A stretch of DNA of 42,214 bases, from positions 1 to 42,214 of the forward strand of contig CAUQKV010000015.1 in assembly GCA_963518845.1 (NCBI GenBank), in the 5' to 3' direction. This DNA comes from JABCPE02 sp963518845 (GTDB lineage: Bacteria > Bacteroidota > Bacteroidia > Flavobacteriales > Weeksellaceae). Positions 15,768 through 24,455 of the stretch are shown here, piece after piece. How positions within the stretch are numbered: the first letter of the stretch is position 1; every line of letters begins with the position of its first letter. Below the pieces are notes generated by a model. It did not search any database and had not been told where the DNA came from. It worked only from the letters and a program-made list of their open reading frames with translations. Made by a program: the position numbers and the translations under genes.

Positions 15768-16457
15768 TTATTCAGAAAAAATTTGCCTCAAAACATCCAA
15801 AGATTTTGGGATTTTAAATTCTGGAAAATGACAACTATAATATACCAGCACAGAATCCAAAAAATCTTCTTTCATGCTGTTTTTTATCTTCACATCGTAG
15901 ATTTCTTCATTTGAAATCATTTTTTTCCAATATTCAGAAACCTGCTCATCAAACAAATGATGACAAATACTCTCCGAAAAAAATCCAGACTCTGGGTCTA
16001 AAAATTTTTCTTCCCTACACAGAGGCGCCACTCCCTGACTTCTAAGATATTCAACCAAAAAAGCATAATGAGCCTGATAGTTTTGGTTCTCTAATTGATG
16101 CAGGAAAACCTTTATATTGGTATAAATCTGAGTATTTACCAGCTCTGTTTTTAAGACCTGATGAAGGAATTCCGCCACAAAGAACAAAATAGATGACACC
16201 CGAATATCCTCATAATTTTCCAAAGTTTTCACATTTTCTATTTTACTGATTGTCTGTATATTATATTTTTTATGAAAATCAGAAATCGTAAAATACAGCT
16301 CCGTCATGGGAGTAAGATAAGACTTTTTCTTGTTTTTAGGTGAATAAATCCCTCTCATGAAAAAACTCTGAAAACCAGCATTTTCGGTAAAGCAATGTAA
16401 GATAGCATCATTATCACCATATTTTATATATGACAAAAGAATTCCTCTATCTACCAT
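15768..16457 (-). CDS. recO: DNA repair protein RecO
   Basis: The 229-residue protein has the RecO architecture. An N-terminal OB-fold begins DRGILLSYIKYGDNDAILHCFTENAG, the family's usual opening that leads into the FMRGIYSPKNKKK basic patch. An alpha-helical domain follows, with the conserved EFLHQVLKTE-type and FLVEYLRSQGVAP segments. RecO loads RecA on SSB-coated DNA together with RecR and anneals strands in RecF-pathway repair. Length agrees with family (about 230-250). It lies 4 bases after the metallophosphatase gene and 11 bases before the S4 gene, so it is in the same minus-strand run, although the neighbours are functionally unrelated. Confidence 0.88.
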   Translation of the reverse strand: MVDRGILLSYIKYGDNDAILHCFTENAGFQSFFMRGIYSPKNKKKSYLTPMTELYFTISDFHKKYNIQTISKIENVKTLENYEDIRVSSILFFVAEFLHQVLKTELVNTQIYTNIKVFLHQLENQNYQAHYAFLVEYLRSQGVAPLCREEKFLDPESGFFSESICHHLFDEQVSEYWKKMISNEEIYDVKIKNSMKEDFLDSVLVYYSCHFPEFKIPKSLDVLRQIFSE

Positions 16458-16461
16458 ATTA

Positions 16462-17406
16462 TCAAACGATTATCTTATTATCTATGAACTGGTTTTGGAA
16501 AGATACTTTGCTGATTTTCTTATCTTTATCAAAATAAAAATCTATTCTTCCCAGCAGAATTCCTGCCCAGCCTACTTGGTTCACCAGAACATTCACGCCT
16601 TTACTATTTTTAAGGACATTCGGTTCTGTCAAAAATGTGTGCGTGTGCCCTCCTAAAATAATGTCTATTCCGTGAGTTTGAGCAGCCAATTTTCTATCAG
16701 AAACCAAATCTTCTGACTGTCCGTAATCATATCCCAAATGCGAAAGACAAACAACCAAATCACATTTTTTGGTATTTCTAAGGAAATCTGCGTATTTCTG
16801 AGCTGTCGCAACAGGGTCAAGATATTTGGTTTCGCCGTAATATTTTTTCCCGACAAGCCCTTCCAATTTCACTCCCAGACCAAACACGCCTACTTTAATA
16901 TTTCCTTTTCTAAAAATCTTATAAGGCTGTGTTTTTCCCTTTAAAATCGTGTCCGAAAAATCATAATTAGAGCATATAAAAGGGAATTTAGCATTCGGTA
17001 AAACCTTTAAAAATCCTTCCAAACCATTGTCAAAATCATGATTTCCCATAGTAGCCGCATCATATTTCATCATGGACATGAGCTTAAATTCCAGCTCGCC
17101 ACCAAACATATTAAAATAAGGCGTTCCTTGGAAAATATCGCCACTGTCAAACAAAAGTACATTTTTTTCCACGCCTCTAATCTGCTCTATCAGAGTGGCT
17201 CTCCTCGCAAATCCCCCTTGATTGGGATATCTGCTGTGCCCCTCCTCGAAAGGCTCTATCCTGCTGTGCTGGTCATTGGTATGAAGAATGGTGATTTTTT
17301 CAGGTGTATCTTTTGCATCAAATGTCTTTGCTGACAAAACATTTGGTGTAAGTGTCGTTGCCAAAGCTCCTCCACCCAATATTTTCAAAAATTCTTTTCT
17401 ATTCAT
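16462..17406 (-). CDS. Exported metallophosphatase, catalytic half of a split 5'-nucleotidase
   Basis: The 314-residue protein is the metallophosphoesterase domain of UshA-type 5'-nucleotidases without the C-terminal substrate domain. The dimetal site is complete: Asp45 and His47 in HTNDQHSR, Asp87 in LFDSGDIFQG, Asn122-His123 in GNHDFDNG (with Asp126 the dyad partner), His223 in LSHLGYD, and His254 and His256 in GGHTHTF. The N-terminus, NRKEFLKILGGGALATTL, resembles a Tat signal but with Arg-Lys instead of Arg-Arg, so the export route is uncertain. The missing substrate domain is encoded by the gene 12 bases upstream. The two products probably act together in the periplasm on nucleotides or related phosphoesters. 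Confidence 0.88.
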   Translation of the reverse strand: MNRKEFLKILGGGALATTLTPNVLSAKTFDAKDTPEKITILHTNDQHSRIEPFEEGHSRYPNQGGFARRATLIEQIRGVEKNVLLFDSGDIFQGTPYFNMFGGELEFKLMSMMKYDAATMGNHDFDNGLEGFLKVLPNAKFPFICSNYDFSDTILKGKTQPYKIFRKGNIKVGVFGLGVKLEGLVGKKYYGETKYLDPVATAQKYADFLRNTKKCDLVVCLSHLGYDYGQSEDLVSDRKLAAQTHGIDIILGGHTHTFLTEPNVLKNSKGVNVLVNQVGWAGILLGRIDFYFDKDKKISKVSFQNQFIDNKIIV

Positions 17407-17418
17407 TTTTGTTTGTCC

Positions 17419-18177
17419 TTATTGGTTATTCCCGATAAATTGCAGTCTTTGTTCCTGCTTTATTTTTATCTCCGGATTTTGTTTAAATTTCTCTATAAAT
17501 AAATCCCTCAGAGTTATTTCCGTTAGTATAAGCTGTTCTCCTTTCAGGAAAAATTTCATATAATCTCCTCCATAAGCCAGATAGTCCGATGTCGCGATGT
17601 AGTAGTACTGACCAGCTTTTGGTTTTTCGCCGTTTATCAGTCCTTGTTTTAGTTTTCCATTTTCTACCACTATCGTAAATCCAGCCACGGGATTATTTCT
17701 TTTTTGTTTTTCGTAATAGTCAAACACACCTTGTATGTCTTCGCCCTTCATTTTAACAATAACCAATTGATTTTCAAAAGGCATCACTTCAAAAATATTT
17801 CTCAGCAAAATATCTCCCTTGCTGATATCATTTCGGATTCCTCCTATATTTAAAATCGCTGCATCCACCGCAGGAATGCTGTTTTTCGCACCCCAGTCAT
17901 TCGCTCCTTCCAGCACGAAATCCGCCAGAAGCTGTCCGAGCGAGCTGTTATCTCCTTTCCTATTAAGCTCCACTTCAGTATGGGAAATTTTCTGGTTCAT
18001 TTTATTTTCCAATTCCTTTTTATATGGCGTGATAACGGAAACCAACTCTTTTTTCTGGGCTATTTCTCCATTTATCAACTGATTTTTCTGAGGAGAAACT
18101 TGGCTTACATTCAGCTGTGTGGTACATGACACCACAGCCATCAAAACTGCTCCTAATAATATGCTTTTATTTTTCAT
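17419..18177 (-). CDS. Lipoprotein with 5'-nucleotidase C-terminal (substrate-binding) domain
   Basis: The 252-residue protein has a lipoprotein signal ending in AVVSC (Cys18) and then only the 5'-nucleotidase C-terminal domain. Family motifs are GDNSSLGQLLADFVLEGA, NIGGIRNDISKGDI, VMPFENQLVIVKMKGEDI and the nucleoside-stacking region YYIATSDYLAYGGDYMKFF, where aromatic residues hold the base. It cannot be catalytic by itself because the metal domain is absent. The next gene on the transcript, 12 bases away, supplies that domain. The residues after Cys18 (TTQLN) are not acidic, so an inner-face, periplasmic anchoring is more likely than surface exposure. It is the first gene of the run leading to recO. 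Confidence 0.88.
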   Translation of the reverse strand: MKNKSILLGAVLMAVVSCTTQLNVSQVSPQKNQLINGEIAQKKELVSVITPYKKELENKMNQKISHTEVELNRKGDNSSLGQLLADFVLEGANDWGAKNSIPAVDAAILNIGGIRNDISKGDILLRNIFEVMPFENQLVIVKMKGEDIQGVFDYYEKQKRNNPVAGFTIVVENGKLKQGLINGEKPKAGQYYYIATSDYLAYGGDYMKFFLKGEQLILTEITLRDLFIEKFKQNPEIKIKQEQRLQFIGNNQ

Positions 18178-18197
18178 TTTTTCTTAAAATACAGCCA

Positions 18198-18231
18198 CAA
18201 ATATATAGATTATTTCAGGATTTTTACTCAA
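18198..18231 (-). promoter_or_regulatory. Promoter of the split 5'-nucleotidase operon
   Basis: On the minus strand a perfect -7 box TATATTTG lies at 18205-18198, about 20 bases before the start at 18177. A TTG that could serve as -33 lies at 18231-18229 with a rather long 23-base spacer, so only the -7 box is convincing. Confidence 0.45.
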
Positions 18232-18331
18232 ATATGATATCCAAAGGTATGGAATAAATATAAAAAACAACAAAATACTAAATTTTACTTAAAAAGTCCT
18301 TGCTGATTTTTATCTTTTTAAATAAAAAGCT

Positions 18332-18339
18332 TAAATTTG
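18332..18339 (+). promoter_or_regulatory. -7 box of dapA
   Basis: TAAATTTG fits TAnnTTTG exactly and lies 18 bases before the dapA ATG at 18358. No -33 element is found at normal spacing. Confidence 0.5.
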
Positions 18340-18357
18340 GCTTCAAAATTTTAAACA

Positions 18358-19236
18358 ATGAGTAAATTAAAAGGTCTGGGAGTAGCTTTGGTTACGCCAT
18401 TTAATGAGGATTTATCCATAGATTTTGATTCTTTAACCAAATTAGTAGAATATAACATTGCCAATGGAACAGATTTCCTAGTCGTTTTGGGAACTACAGC
18501 GGAAACTGCCACGCTTTCCAAGGCTGAACAGGCACAAGTCATAGAGCATATCGTAAAGGTTAATAACAAAAGACTTCCATTAGTTTTAGGTATCGGAGGG
18601 AATAATACTTTGGCTGTTAAAGAACAGATAGAATCTACGGATTTAAGCAACTTTGAAGGTGTTCTTTCCGTTTCACCATATTACAACAAGCCTAATCAAG
18701 AGGGAATTTATCAGCACTATAAAATGCTGGCTTCCACTGGGAAAAACATCATCATTTACAATGTTCCTGGACGAACAGGACAAAATATAGAAGCCGCAAC
18801 GACACTGAGACTTGCCAAAGATTTCCCTAATCTTTTTATGATAAAAGAAGCTTCTCCGAATATCAGCCAATATTTTGATATTTTAAGAAAGAAGCCTGCA
18901 GGTTTTTCTCTAGTTTCGGGTGATGATGAGTTCACGCTTCCTGTTACTCTGGCTGGTGGAGATGGCGTAATTTCGGTAATTGGGCAGGCTTATCCTAAGC
19001 TTTTTTCAGACATGATAAAACTTGCCAAAGAAAGCAAAGTAAAAGAAGCATATACTATTCACAATCAGCTCGTTGAACTTATAAGACTTATCTTTGCGGA
19101 AGGAAACCCTTGTGGCGTGAAAACAGTTTTAGCAGAAATGGGCATTATCAAAAACCACCTGAGACTTCCTCTAATAAAAGCTTCTGAAAACCTGCAAGAT
19201 AGAATAAAAGCTGAAATGAAAAATTTACAGAATTAA
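18358..19236 (+). CDS. dapA: 4-hydroxy-tetrahydrodipicolinate synthase
   Basis: The 292-residue TIM-barrel enzyme condenses pyruvate with aspartate semialdehyde, the first committed step to diaminopimelate and lysine. All catalytic residues line up with E. coli DapA: Thr46-Thr47 in GTTAE, the Tyr pair at 108-109 in SPYYNKP, Tyr134 and Arg139 in IYNVPGRTG, and the Schiff-base Lys163 in MIKEAS. Length is normal (E. coli 292). It starts a plus-strand run with two PAP2 genes after it, but the 52-base gap to the next gene and lack of functional link make co-transcription uncertain. Confidence 0.96.
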   Translation: MSKLKGLGVALVTPFNEDLSIDFDSLTKLVEYNIANGTDFLVVLGTTAETATLSKAEQAQVIEHIVKVNNKRLPLVLGIGGNNTLAVKEQIESTDLSNFEGVLSVSPYYNKPNQEGIYQHYKMLASTGKNIIIYNVPGRTGQNIEAATTLRLAKDFPNLFMIKEASPNISQYFDILRKKPAGFSLVSGDDEFTLPVTLAGGDGVISVIGQAYPKLFSDMIKLAKESKVKEAYTIHNQLVELIRLIFAEGNPCGVKTVLAEMGIIKNHLRLPLIKASENLQDRIKAEMKNLQN

Positions 19237-19288
19237 ATCTTTTTTGAAGTTAAATTTTAATTTTAAAGACTATTAATTTTAAGAATTT

Positions 19289-20047
19289 ATGTTGTTAAAG
19301 TTTTTATTTTTCTTACCCTTGTTTTTCATTGCAAACGGCAAATGCCTTGCACAAGAACAACAAGGGCAGGAAGTGACAGAACAGGAAATACAAGAAACAC
19401 AGGAAACCCTTACCATAGAACCCAAACAAGATAGTGTAAACCTCATTGAAAGACCTAAATTCAGACCCAAGGAACTCTACATTCCTGCTGGGTTGATGGC
19501 TCTTGGGCTAATCTCTGAAGGAAAAACCAAACAAGAAGTTCGCGAATGGAGAAACAAACAGATTCCTCATTTTAGAAATAAATTTGATGATTATCTCCAA
19601 TTTGCTCCTCATGTCGCTGTCTATGGCTTTGAGTTGATGGGAATGAAACCCAAAACAGACTGGAAAAACCGTCTAGCCATACATGCCAAAGGACACATCA
19701 TCACTTTGGGACTGGCGCATTTAATGAAAACATTAATCAACAATGAAAGACCCAACGGATCCCAAATGTCCTTCCCTTCTGGGCATACCGCATACGCTTT
19801 TAGTGGGGCAACAATCCTTGCCATGGAATACAAAGACGAACATCCTTGGGTGCCTTATGCAGCCTATGGTTCGGCTAGTGTGGTGGGAATCATGAGAATA
19901 GCCAACAACAGACACTATGTGAGCGATGTCCTATTCGGTGCTGGACTGGGGATTCTCTCCATGAAACTAGCATACTGGACACATAAATACAAATGGAACA
20001 AACCTAAAAAAGAAAAAAAAGACCCTTTCTTGGGCGTAGTTTACTAA
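19289..20047 (+). CDS. PAP2-family phosphatase with intact active site
   Basis: The 252-residue protein has a signal peptide (ending near AIANGKCLAQ-like region, residues 1-22), a Gln/Glu-rich linker (about 22-50), and a PAP2 (type 2 phosphatidic acid phosphatase) domain. The three phosphatase motifs are complete. They are Lys147 to Arg154-Pro155 (KTLINNERP), PSGH at 163-166 with catalytic His166, and Arg203 with His209 and Asp213 in IMRIANNRHYVSD. It should remove phosphate from a lipid or isoprenoid phosphate, or a lipid A group, on the outer side of the inner membrane; the substrate is not evident. A second PAP2 gene follows 10 bases later, so the two form an operon. Confidence 0.85.
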   Translation: MLLKFLFFLPLFFIANGKCLAQEQQGQEVTEQEIQETQETLTIEPKQDSVNLIERPKFRPKELYIPAGLMALGLISEGKTKQEVREWRNKQIPHFRNKFDDYLQFAPHVAVYGFELMGMKPKTDWKNRLAIHAKGHIITLGLAHLMKTLINNERPNGSQMSFPSGHTAYAFSGATILAMEYKDEHPWVPYAAYGSASVVGIMRIANNRHYVSDVLFGAGLGILSMKLAYWTHKYKWNKPKKEKKDPFLGVVY

Positions 20048-20057
20048 TAGTTTAATA

Positions 20058-21059
20058 ATGAAGATTACAATTTTTGTCAGCTTATTTCTAAGTTCTTTTT
20101 TCATGGCGCAGACTAATGATAGTTTGGCTGTGGAAACTCCTTTGGACAGCATACAAACTCAGAATATAAAAATTCAGGAAGTAAAAATATCTGAAAACGA
20201 AACTTTCATCTATCAAAAGCCAAAATTTTGGGATTTTGTCAATAAAATACCCAAAAACATCGCAGGAACGGCCACAGATATAGTTTCAAAAAAATACTAT
20301 CCATACGGACTTGCCGCTTTGGGCAGCACGGCTGCTCTCATTCCTGCCGACCCTTGGGTCATTAGAGAAAGCCGAAATCTTGGTGAAGCTCTCGGCATGA
20401 ATGAAGCCCACACCTACCGAAAACTCGGATTTCTAAAAATAATCCCTGCAGATGTGAACTCTGCGCTGTATTTCATCGGTAATGGAACTACGGTGATTTT
20501 AATCAGTGGAGGACTTGCAACCTATGGTTTATTTAAAAATGATTATCGAGCAATCAGCACCTCTATGCAGCTCATAGAAAGCCTTGCATTGTCAGGTGTT
20601 TTCGCTCAGTCTATAAAGCGTATCACAGGGAGAGAAAGTCCATTCATCACCGCTGAACGAAATGGATGGCACAGCCACTGGACTTTCGCACCGAGTTTTG
20701 CGGCATATCAGAAAGAAACTTCTAAATATGATGCCATGCCCTCTGGACACCTTACCACTGCAATGGCAGCCCTCACAGTGCTTACGGAAAATTACCCAGA
20801 CAAAAAATGGCTAAAACCTGTGGGATACACTCTTTTAGGGCTGATGTCTTTTGAAATGCTCCAAAGCAAGGTTCACTGGGTATCAGACTATCCTATCGCT
20901 ATTTTCCTCGGTTACCTTATCGGAAAAAATATTGCCAAAGCGAGAATCACTAAAATCAACAATTCTCCTTTAGCTGAAAACAAGAAAAAATACGACTTGC
21001 AGCTGTCTGCTGGTTCTCTGTATGGATATCAGACCATAGGCGTAAATATCAAGTTTTAA
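20058..21059 (+). CDS. PAP2-family membrane protein with altered phosphate-binding motifs
   Basis: The 333-residue protein starts with a signal peptide (MKITIFVSLFLSSFFMAQ), then a linker, and a C-terminal PAP2 domain with several membrane helices. The central motif MPSGHLTT (catalytic-type His231) and the third-motif His273 and Asp277 (VHWVSD) are present. Motif 1 reads KRITGRESP, so the Arg expected at 194 is Ser. The Arg expected six residues before His273 is Met267. Both replaced arginines normally hold the phosphate. The protein may use other residues (Arg192 is close by), have another substrate, or be a non-catalytic partner of the intact PAP2 protein encoded 10 bases upstream. Sequence between motifs 1 and 2 is about 20 residues longer than in its neighbour. 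Confidence 0.8.
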   Translation: MKITIFVSLFLSSFFMAQTNDSLAVETPLDSIQTQNIKIQEVKISENETFIYQKPKFWDFVNKIPKNIAGTATDIVSKKYYPYGLAALGSTAALIPADPWVIRESRNLGEALGMNEAHTYRKLGFLKIIPADVNSALYFIGNGTTVILISGGLATYGLFKNDYRAISTSMQLIESLALSGVFAQSIKRITGRESPFITAERNGWHSHWTFAPSFAAYQKETSKYDAMPSGHLTTAMAALTVLTENYPDKKWLKPVGYTLLGLMSFEMLQSKVHWVSDYPIAIFLGYLIGKNIAKARITKINNSPLAENKKKYDLQLSAGSLYGYQTIGVNIKF

Positions 21060-21092
21060 GTTTTAAATTTTAGAATTAATTTTAATTACAAA

Positions 21093-21125
21093 AAAACATC
21101 TTACTCAAAAAAAGTAAGATGTTTT
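21093..21125. terminator. Bidirectional terminator
   Basis: AAAACATCTTAC at 21093-21104 pairs perfectly over 12 bp with 21114-21125 around a 9-base loop. It is followed by GTTTTTTATT on the plus strand and has an A run on the left side that serves the minus strand. It separates the convergent PAP2 and CBS-domain genes. Confidence 0.85.
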
Positions 21126-21147
21126 GTTTTTTATTGTAAAAGACTTT

Positions 21148-21564
21148 TTAGTATTGTTCTAAGAAGTATTTCAATAAATCTGTTGTAGTGATTACTCCTT
21201 TCAGTTCACCATTTTCTACTACTGGTAGAGAGTGGAAACTTTGTTTTGCCAAAATTTCGGTTACATCTCTCACCGTTTGGTCTGGTGACACACCTACTGG
21301 ATTTTTTGCCATCACCTGCTCTATAGTGTACGCGTTATACACTGTAGTGTCTACTTTTTCCTCATTATCCGACAATTCTGAAAAACTAATTCTCAACAAA
21401 TCCGAATAACTCAAAATACCTATCAGCTGGTTTCCGCTCACAACAGGTAAGTGTCTGATGTTATGCTCTTTGAAAAGTTTTTCTGCATCAAACAATGTGT
21501 TTTTTGTAGTAAGCTTAACTACATCCTTTGTCATAATCTGAGATACTGGAACTCTGTGTTTCAT
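21148..21564 (-). CDS. Two-CBS-domain protein
   Basis: The 138-residue protein is a single Bateman module. The first CBS repeat spans about 6-62 (VSQIMTKDVVKL ... RHLPVVSGNQLIGILSYSDLLR), and the second about 77-135 (IEQVMAKNPVGVSPDQTVRDV ... HSLPVVENGELKGVITTTDLLKYF). Both have the G(I/V)(L/I)(S/T)xxD loop that binds the ribose of adenine nucleotides, so an AMP/ATP or similar ligand is likely. No catalytic or transporter domain is attached, so it is a stand-alone sensor or a regulator of an unknown partner. It is transcribed alone, divergent from the aminotransferase gene. Confidence 0.9.
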   Translation of the reverse strand: MKHRVPVSQIMTKDVVKLTTKNTLFDAEKLFKEHNIRHLPVVSGNQLIGILSYSDLLRISFSELSDNEEKVDTTVYNAYTIEQVMAKNPVGVSPDQTVRDVTEILAKQSFHSLPVVENGELKGVITTTDLLKYFLEQY

Positions 21565-21721
21565 AATAATTTACATTTAAGATTAAACTTCCTTTTTTTC
21601 TTTGATAAAGGTACGACTTTATATTTATGCCAAAGAATTTTTTTTAATGACATTTAACATCTTTTCCAAATTTCCTTCTATAAATAGTTTAGAAATTGTA
21701 TTTTTACAAAAAATTTTGGTT

Positions 21722-22849
21722 ATGAGAAAAATCCAGATGGTTGATTTACAAAGTCAATATTTCAAAATAAAAAACGAAGTAGATAACGCGGTGCTGAATG
21801 TTTTTGAGTCGGCGGCCTTTATCAATGGCCCTGAAGTCCAGTCTTTCCAAGCTGAATTAGAAGAATATTTAGGCGTAAAAAATGTGATTCCTTGCGCGAA
21901 CGGCACGGACGCTCTACAAATTGCCCTAATGGCGCTTGATTTACAGGAAGGCGATGAAGTGATTACGGCAGATTTCACCTTTGCGGCTACGGTGGAAGTT
22001 ATCCATTTATTAAAACTAAAAGCTGTTTTGGTGGATGTAGATTATGACAATTTCACTATTGATATTGAGCAGCTTAAAAAGGCCATCACACCTAAAACCA
22101 AGGCTATCATGCCAGTGCATCTTTTCGGGCAGTGTGCAAATATGGAGGCTATTTTGAAAATTGCAAAAGAGCATAATCTTTTTGTAATCGAGGACAATGC
22201 ACAGGCTATCGGCGCTGATTTTATTTTCTCTGATGGAACTCAGAAAAAGGCTGGAACCATAGGAACCATAGGAACTACATCGTTTTTCCCTTCTAAGAAT
22301 TTAGGTTGTTATGGAGATGGCGGCGCTATTTTTACCAATGATGATGATTTGGCCTATAAAATGAGAGGAATCGTAAATCATGGAATGTACAAAAGATATT
22401 ATCACGATGAAGTGGGCGTAAACTCTAGATTGGACAGCGTGCAGGCAGCTATTTTGAGAAGAAAACTGCCTCATTTAGAAACCTATAACGAAGCTAGAAG
22501 AAAAGCTGCAAACTTCTATGATGAAGCTTTTGCTGGACATCCACATCTGCTTATCCCAAAAAGAGAAGAAAATTCTACTCATGTTTTTCATCAGTACACA
22601 CTGAGAGTTTTAAATGGAAAAAGAAACGAACTACAGGAGTTTCTTGCTTCAAAGGAAATCCCTGCGATGATTTATTACCCTGTGGCTCTCAGAAAACAAA
22701 AAGCATACTTCCAAGCGAGTAATGATGTTGATTTTAAAAACACCGACAAGCTTCTAGACCAAGTAATTTCTCTACCAATGCACACAGAGCTGGATGAAGA
22801 GCAGCTGAAATACATTACAGAAAGCGTTCTGGAATTTATGAATAAATAA
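21722..22849 (+). CDS. DegT/DnrJ/EryC1-family PLP-dependent sugar aminotransferase
   Basis: The 375-residue protein is a nucleotide-sugar aminotransferase. The PLP-binding Lys192 is in SFFPSKNLGCYGDGGA, Asp158 and Gln161 in VIEDNAQAIGA contact the cofactor, and CANGTDALQIAL at about 58-69 is the phosphate-binding turn. Such enzymes place an amino group on a keto-sugar for O-antigen, capsule or glycoprotein glycans. A longer frame starts at 21602, but the usual family start is the ATG at 21722 (MRKIQMVDLQSQY). A near -7 box (TATTTTTA, 21699-21706, one mismatch) just ahead supports it. It is followed after 18 bases by a small secreted protein gene and then galE, in keeping with a surface-sugar role. 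Confidence 0.9.
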   Translation: MRKIQMVDLQSQYFKIKNEVDNAVLNVFESAAFINGPEVQSFQAELEEYLGVKNVIPCANGTDALQIALMALDLQEGDEVITADFTFAATVEVIHLLKLKAVLVDVDYDNFTIDIEQLKKAITPKTKAIMPVHLFGQCANMEAILKIAKEHNLFVIEDNAQAIGADFIFSDGTQKKAGTIGTIGTTSFFPSKNLGCYGDGGAIFTNDDDLAYKMRGIVNHGMYKRYYHDEVGVNSRLDSVQAAILRRKLPHLETYNEARRKAANFYDEAFAGHPHLLIPKREENSTHVFHQYTLRVLNGKRNELQEFLASKEIPAMIYYPVALRKQKAYFQASNDVDFKNTDKLLDQVISLPMHTELDEEQLKYITESVLEFMNK

Positions 22850-22867
22850 ATTTTTAACACCTTAATT

Positions 22868-23386
22868 ATGAGAGTATTTTTGTTTTTAATGCTATTTTTC
22901 AATTCTTTTGCGTGGGCGCAAGAGGAGGGTAATAAATTTTTAATCAATAATGACTATTTAGTTCAGTTTCCTGAATCCGTAAAATACATAAGAACGGATG
23001 AAAATTCAGGAGCGTTTTTATTCCATGACAAACAAAATTCAAACATACAGGTTTCTGTTCGCCCTTCACAAAATATGGAATTTTACAAGGAAGGACTTTC
23101 AAAAAGTGAATTGCTAGAGGCTTTTTATAAATGGGATTTTGATTTTTGGAAAGGAAACACCATCAATGCTAAAGTTACTGAAATCAGTAAAAAACTATCC
23201 GAAGACTATGTTCTATGGAGTATCGAACTTGATTATGAATCCCAAAAAATCAATCAAATCATACTTTCTGGAGTGAAGGAAAACAATGTGGTATTTATCT
23301 CCATTATCAATCCTAAAATGAAGATGAATGAAAAGAAAAAATTCTTGATAGACTTATACAAAAAAGGAATTTCAAAACATAATTAA
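22868..23386 (+). CDS. Small secreted protein of unknown function
   Basis: The 172-residue protein has a clear signal peptide (MRVFLFLMLFFNSFAWAQ) and no further membrane helix or lipobox. The mature part has alternating hydrophobic segments that suggest a mixed alpha/beta fold (VKYIRTDENSGAFLFHD; IQVSVRP; INQIILSGVKENNVVFISII) and a Lys-rich C-terminal helix. I do not recognise the family. It sits between the aminotransferase (18-base gap) and galE (4-base gap), so it is part of the same transcript. A link with surface sugar metabolism is positional only. Confidence 0.75.
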   Translation: MRVFLFLMLFFNSFAWAQEEGNKFLINNDYLVQFPESVKYIRTDENSGAFLFHDKQNSNIQVSVRPSQNMEFYKEGLSKSELLEAFYKWDFDFWKGNTINAKVTEISKKLSEDYVLWSIELDYESQKINQIILSGVKENNVVFISIINPKMKMNEKKKFLIDLYKKGISKHN

Positions 23387-23390
23387 AAGT

Positions 23391-24407
23391 ATGAAAATAC
23401 TAGTTACGGGCGGTCTAGGCTACATCGGTTCGCACACCGTGGTGGAGCTTTTAGAAAATGATTTTGATGTGGTTATCATAGACAACCTCTCTAACACGGA
23501 CAAAAAAATACTAGCTGGAATAGAGCAAATCACAGGAAAAACTCCTGCTTTCTATCCTATTGATTTAAGAAACCGAAGCCAAATAGCACAGATTCTAGAT
23601 GCTCATAAGATAGATGGCTGCATTCATTTTGCTGCATTCAAGGCTGTGGGAGAAAGCCAAGTAAAACCTATTGACTACTACGAAAACAACATGTTTTCTC
23701 TTATCAATCTTTTGCAGGAATTCAAAGAAAGAAATATTTCTAATTTTATTTTCAGTTCTTCCTGCACCGTTTATGGACAGGCTGACCAGATGCCGATAAA
23801 TGAAGAAGCACCTATAAAACCTGCTGAATCTGCCTATGGACGAACCAAACAGATGGCAGAAGAGATTTTGAAAGATTTTGCTGCTGCCCACCAAAAGAAA
23901 GTATCATTATTAAGGTATTTTAATCCTATTGGTGCTCATCCTTCGGCTAAAATAGGTGAACTTCCTCTCGGAATTCCCAATAATCTCGTTCCGTATGTGA
24001 CTCAGACCGCAGCAGGAATACGAGAAAAACTAAACATCTGGGGAGATGACTACCCTACTCCTGATGGGACTGCCATCCGCGATTATATCTATGTGATGGA
24101 TTTAGCCAAAGCCCATGTGAAAGCCTTACAGAAACTGACCTCCGAAAAATCAGAAACTTTAGTTGATGTTTTCAATCTGGGAACAGGGAAAGGATCTTCT
24201 GTCCTTGAAATCGTAAAGGCTTTTGAAAAAGCAAATAATCTAGAAATTCCTTACCAAATCTGTGACAGAAGAGCAGGCGATATTACCATCGCTTATGCAG
24301 ATGCTTCCAAAGCCGAAAAAGAACTTGGTTGGAAGGCAGAAACTCCTCTGGAAGAAGCACTGAGAACCACTTGGCTATGGCAGAAAAATCTGGAACAAGA
24401 AAAATAA
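23391..24407 (+). CDS. galE: UDP-glucose 4-epimerase
   Basis: The 338-residue short-chain dehydrogenase-type enzyme interconverts UDP-glucose and UDP-galactose. The NAD-binding GGLGYIGSH is at 7-15, and the catalytic residues are Ser123/124 in FSSSCTVYG and Tyr149 with Lys153 in YGRTK. Family landmarks RYFNPIGAHPS, NNLVPYVTQ and DGTAIRDYIYVMDLAKAH are all present, which separates GalE from dehydratases. Length matches E. coli GalE (338). It ends a three-gene plus-strand operon and is followed by a strong terminator. Confidence 0.95.
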   Translation: MKILVTGGLGYIGSHTVVELLENDFDVVIIDNLSNTDKKILAGIEQITGKTPAFYPIDLRNRSQIAQILDAHKIDGCIHFAAFKAVGESQVKPIDYYENNMFSLINLLQEFKERNISNFIFSSSCTVYGQADQMPINEEAPIKPAESAYGRTKQMAEEILKDFAAAHQKKVSLLRYFNPIGAHPSAKIGELPLGIPNNLVPYVTQTAAGIREKLNIWGDDYPTPDGTAIRDYIYVMDLAKAHVKALQKLTSEKSETLVDVFNLGTGKGSSVLEIVKAFEKANNLEIPYQICDRRAGDITIAYADASKAEKELGWKAETPLEEALRTTWLWQKNLEQEK

Positions 24408-24417
24408 ATTTCAATAA

Positions 24418-24448
24418 AAAAATCTCTTTCAAATTGAAAGAGATTTTT
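24418..24448. terminator. Bidirectional terminator after galE
   Basis: AAAAATCTCTTTC at 24418-24430 pairs perfectly over 13 bp with 24436-24448 around a 5-base loop. A T run follows on the plus strand, and the A run on the left gives a T run for the minus strand. It can end both the galE transcript and the lipoprotein operon that arrives from the right. Confidence 0.88.
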
Positions 24449-24455
24449 ATTTTTT

